Part shown: piece by piece, positions 62,212-64,000 of the stretch | Layout: every line of letters begins with the position of its first letter | How positions within the stretch are numbered: the first letter of the stretch is position 1 | DNA from: Chlorobiota bacterium | Lineage (GTDB): Bacteria; Bacteroidota; Ignavibacteria; Kapaibacteriales; NICIL-2 | Direction of reading: 5' to 3' | DNA length: 64,000 nt | NCBI GenBank assembly: GCA_026415505.1 | Contig: JAOAGY010000032.1 | Span: 62,001-126,000, forward strand | The notes under the pieces: generated by a model | Databases searched by the model: none | Seen by the model: the letters and a program-made list of their open reading frames with translations, nothing else | What the model was told of the DNA's origin: nothing | Program-made: the position numbers and the translations under genes

Positions 62212-62218
62212 GGAGTTC

Positions 62219-63955
62219 TCACCAAGCGAACCACACGTGCTTCAGGATCGGTCGCGCCATCGGATCGAGCGGGTAATTCCGCACGTAGCGGTGCACCAGT
62301 CGGTAGTGATTTTCGTAGAACAGCATCGCAGCCGGAGCGTCGCGCATGATGAGTCGTTCGGCTGCAGCATACAGCGACAACCGTGTGTTGGGATCGGTGG
62401 TTGTTGTCGCGCGTGTCAGCAGGGCAGTCACAGTATCGTTCTTGTATCGCGTACTATTGGGATAGCTCGGTGCCGCCGTGTCCGCAGGGACATAGCGACC
62501 ATCGAACAGGCTCAAGAAGTTTTCGACGTCGGGGTAGTCGCCGTACCATCGTGTTCCCCACATGCTGAGCTGCCCGCGTTCAGCCATGTCGAGAAATTGT
62601 GCCAACTGGACGGTTTCGATCCGAACGTTTAGACCGAGGTGTTCTGCAAGCATCGCTTGAATCGCCTCGGCAACCTGTACCAACCGGGGTTCGGGATAGA
62701 TCGTTAGAACAATATCGCGCAGTCCCTGGCGTGCAAATGCCGTCTGTGAAAAGAGTCGTCGTGCACGTTCGGGATCGAAGGAATAGCCTGGAATTGTCGA
62801 GATGTCGTAGTTGGCGAGCACCGGCGGTGTGACACCGTGTTCCGCGGGTGCATAGGGAGAGTTGCGTGCAACAAAACGAACGATGCGCTCGCGATCGATA
62901 GCCCAGGAAATTGCACGGCGGAGTTGTACTTCTGTAAACGGTTCGGTCGCACAGTTGAAGTCGATAAACCACGTCAATAGTGCTGGGCAAACTTGCAGAC
63001 TGCAAGAGTAGTTCGCGCGCAAGCGACGTGTGCGGGTATCGAGCAGGACGTCGAAGAACTCTGTCGGTAGTGAATACGATTCGTCGAGATGCCCGTCGAG
63101 AAACTCCCGCAGTTGAACTTTGTCGTCTTTGACGAAGCTAATGAAAACCGAGTCGAGGTAGGGCAGGCGATTACCCCAACGATCATGCTGCCAGTACCGC
63201 TGGTTGCGGACGAGCAGCATCCCGTAATCATCTTTCCACCACACCAGACGAAACGGTCCCGTTCCCACCGGATGGCGGAAAAAGTCGTTGCCGTAATATT
63301 CGACAGCTTCACGGGGGACAACACACGCAAACGCATTAGCCAGCTGCAGGAGGAATGGGGCATAGGGCCGTTCGAGTTCGATAACGAGCGTCGAATCGTT
63401 CGGGGCGACGATGCCGGTGATCGTCGTTACTGTGGTATCGCCTCGTGTTCGGGCAGTATAGTACTGTGTCGCTCCTCGCACTTTGTCTTTGAAAATCCAA
63501 AATGCTGTTGTCCGCGCCAATGGGTCGCACGCGCGAGTGAGCGAATAGACAACATCGCGGGCTGTCATCGTTCGTCCGCGTCCACTGGGGAAGCATGGAT
63601 CGTCGTGGAAGACGACATCAGTGCGAAGGTGAAACGTGTATCGCAGACCATCCGGAGAAATTTCCCATGCCCGTGCCAATTCCGGTTGCGGCTGCAAGAG
63701 CGAATCGAACGTGATGAGCCGGTCGAACACCTGGAGTGCAATATCATCGGCTAACTTGCTGGTGATGAGCACCGGATCGAGTCCGTTCGGATTGCCGCGC
63801 AACATGTTGATGCGATACATGCCACCATATCGCACACCGCCGCTTGCTGGACGGAGGCTGTGTACGGTAGTTCGGTTCTTGCAGGACGTAATTGACGCTG
63901 CCAATACCGAACCAGCAAGCAGCAGCGCGGCTATCCGGCTCGGTCGGACAAGCAT
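62219..63955 (-). CDS. Peptide-type solute-binding lipoprotein (SBP family 5)
   Basis: 578 aa. The signal ends in lipobox ITSC with Cys25. The family-5 pattern is clear: GLDPVLITSKLADDIALQVFDRL (about 58-80), LRYTFHLRTDVVFHDDP, MTARDVVYSLTRACDP, VGTGPFRLVWWK, QLRRAISWAIDRERIV, and a late RYKNDTVTALL. It differs clearly from the family-5 protein at 45224, so two are encoded here. No permease genes are visible in the window. It heads the long minus-strand operon as far as can be seen, though an upstream reading frame may overlap its start. Confidence 0.9.
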   Translation of the reverse strand: MLVRPSRIAALLLAGSVLAASITSCKNRTTVHSLRPASGGVRYGGMYRINMLRGNPNGLDPVLITSKLADDIALQVFDRLITFDSLLQPQPELARAWEISPDGLRYTFHLRTDVVFHDDPCFPSGRGRTMTARDVVYSLTRACDPLARTTAFWIFKDKVRGATQYYTARTRGDTTVTTITGIVAPNDSTLVIELERPYAPFLLQLANAFACVVPREAVEYYGNDFFRHPVGTGPFRLVWWKDDYGMLLVRNQRYWQHDRWGNRLPYLDSVFISFVKDDKVQLREFLDGHLDESYSLPTEFFDVLLDTRTRRLRANYSCSLQVCPALLTWFIDFNCATEPFTEVQLRRAISWAIDRERIVRFVARNSPYAPAEHGVTPPVLANYDISTIPGYSFDPERARRLFSQTAFARQGLRDIVLTIYPEPRLVQVAEAIQAMLAEHLGLNVRIETVQLAQFLDMAERGQLSMWGTRWYGDYPDVENFLSLFDGRYVPADTAAPSYPNSTRYKNDTVTALLTRATTTTDPNTRLSLYAAAERLIMRDAPAAMLFYENHYRLVHRYVRNYPLDPMARPILKHVWFAW

Positions 63956-64000
63956 CGTTCGATGTCGTGAGCGATACGGAGCAAGTAATCGTCGGCATTC
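63931..64000 (-). CDS. Possible C-terminal end of an upstream gene (partial)
   Basis: On the minus strand a frame enters from the right edge and reads ADDYLLRIAHDIERCLSDRAG before TAG at 63933-63931, overlapping the next gene's start by 25 nt. The amphipathic composition and the overlap typical of this operon suggest a real gene end, but 22 codons are too few to identify it. Confidence 0.3.
   Translation of the reverse strand, partial: NADDYLLRIAHDIERCLSDRAG

Overview
This window is gene-dense bacterial chromosome with moderately high GC and short intergenic gaps. It carries about 52 protein genes, six tRNA genes and one probable structured RNA. Several traits point to the Bacteroidota/Chlorobiota (FCB) group. 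The tRNA and some mRNA promoters carry the TAnnTTTG -7 element typical of that group. There is a type IX secretion C-terminal sorting domain, a PorV/PorQ-family porin-like protein, a TonB-dependent receptor with an N-terminal carboxypeptidase-regulatory domain, and a GWxTD-domain protein. The gene order pheT - coiled coil - zapA - (RNA) - rny also fits. fliA and flhF imply flagella, so my best guess is an Ignavibacteria- or Kapabacteria-like member of Chlorobiota. That placement is inference; there is no rRNA in the window.

Layout. 1-2700: a truncated Tat-type LD-carboxypeptidase (minus), tRNA-Ser, then an ECF sigma factor translationally coupled to a solute-binding lipoprotein. 2687-9792: a Clp-fold membrane protease and a rhomboid (minus), tRNA-Pro, a VWA membrane protein, glycine dehydrogenase gcvP (minus), and tRNA-Asp/tRNA-Ala. 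9900-12227: an esterase and an ATP-grasp ligase. 12224-13936 (minus): recR followed by two lipoproteins of similar shape. 14048-20710: a forward run of nuoD, a TrmH-type methyltransferase, a cytochrome-b-like membrane protein, asnB and an M61 peptidase. 20796-31365: the surface/secretion block, made of a T9SS-sorted sialidase-fold protein, a TonB receptor, a 1364-aa secreted protein and a PorV-like protein. 31457-34551: GWxTD protein, a lipid A-type acyltransferase and an SDR protein. 34592-41118: initiator tRNA (minus), then pheT, a coiled-coil protein, zapA, a candidate 6S-like RNA and rny. 41133-43570 (minus): flhF, a two-helix membrane protein and fliA.

43769-51311: rsmI, a DUF3098 protein (minus), an oligopeptide-type binding lipoprotein, an AlbA_2/Schlafen-type protein, recQ, rimM (minus), gmhA and tRNA-Thr. 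51436-55494: a TPR protein, then feoA-feoB-groES-like. 63955-55498 (minus): one long probable operon of a peptide-binding lipoprotein, tsaC/sua5, ptsH, ptsI, folB, folK, dnaG and dapA.

The most interesting points are: (i) a roughly 230-nt rod-like RNA fold ending in a U-run between zapA and rny, probably 6S RNA; (ii) a cytochrome-b-family protein that keeps the two histidines of one haem and lacks those of the other; (iii) an FlhF with a degenerate G3 (DTAGR) motif, no flhG beside it and an unknown membrane protein in the operon; (iv) the TonB receptor / giant secreted protein / PorV module, two members of which carry EF-hand-like loops; (v) a FeoB with Thr in place of the G4 Asn and a palindrome over the feoA promoter. 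I see no CRISPR array, insertion sequence, phage or integrase, and no dedicated defence system.
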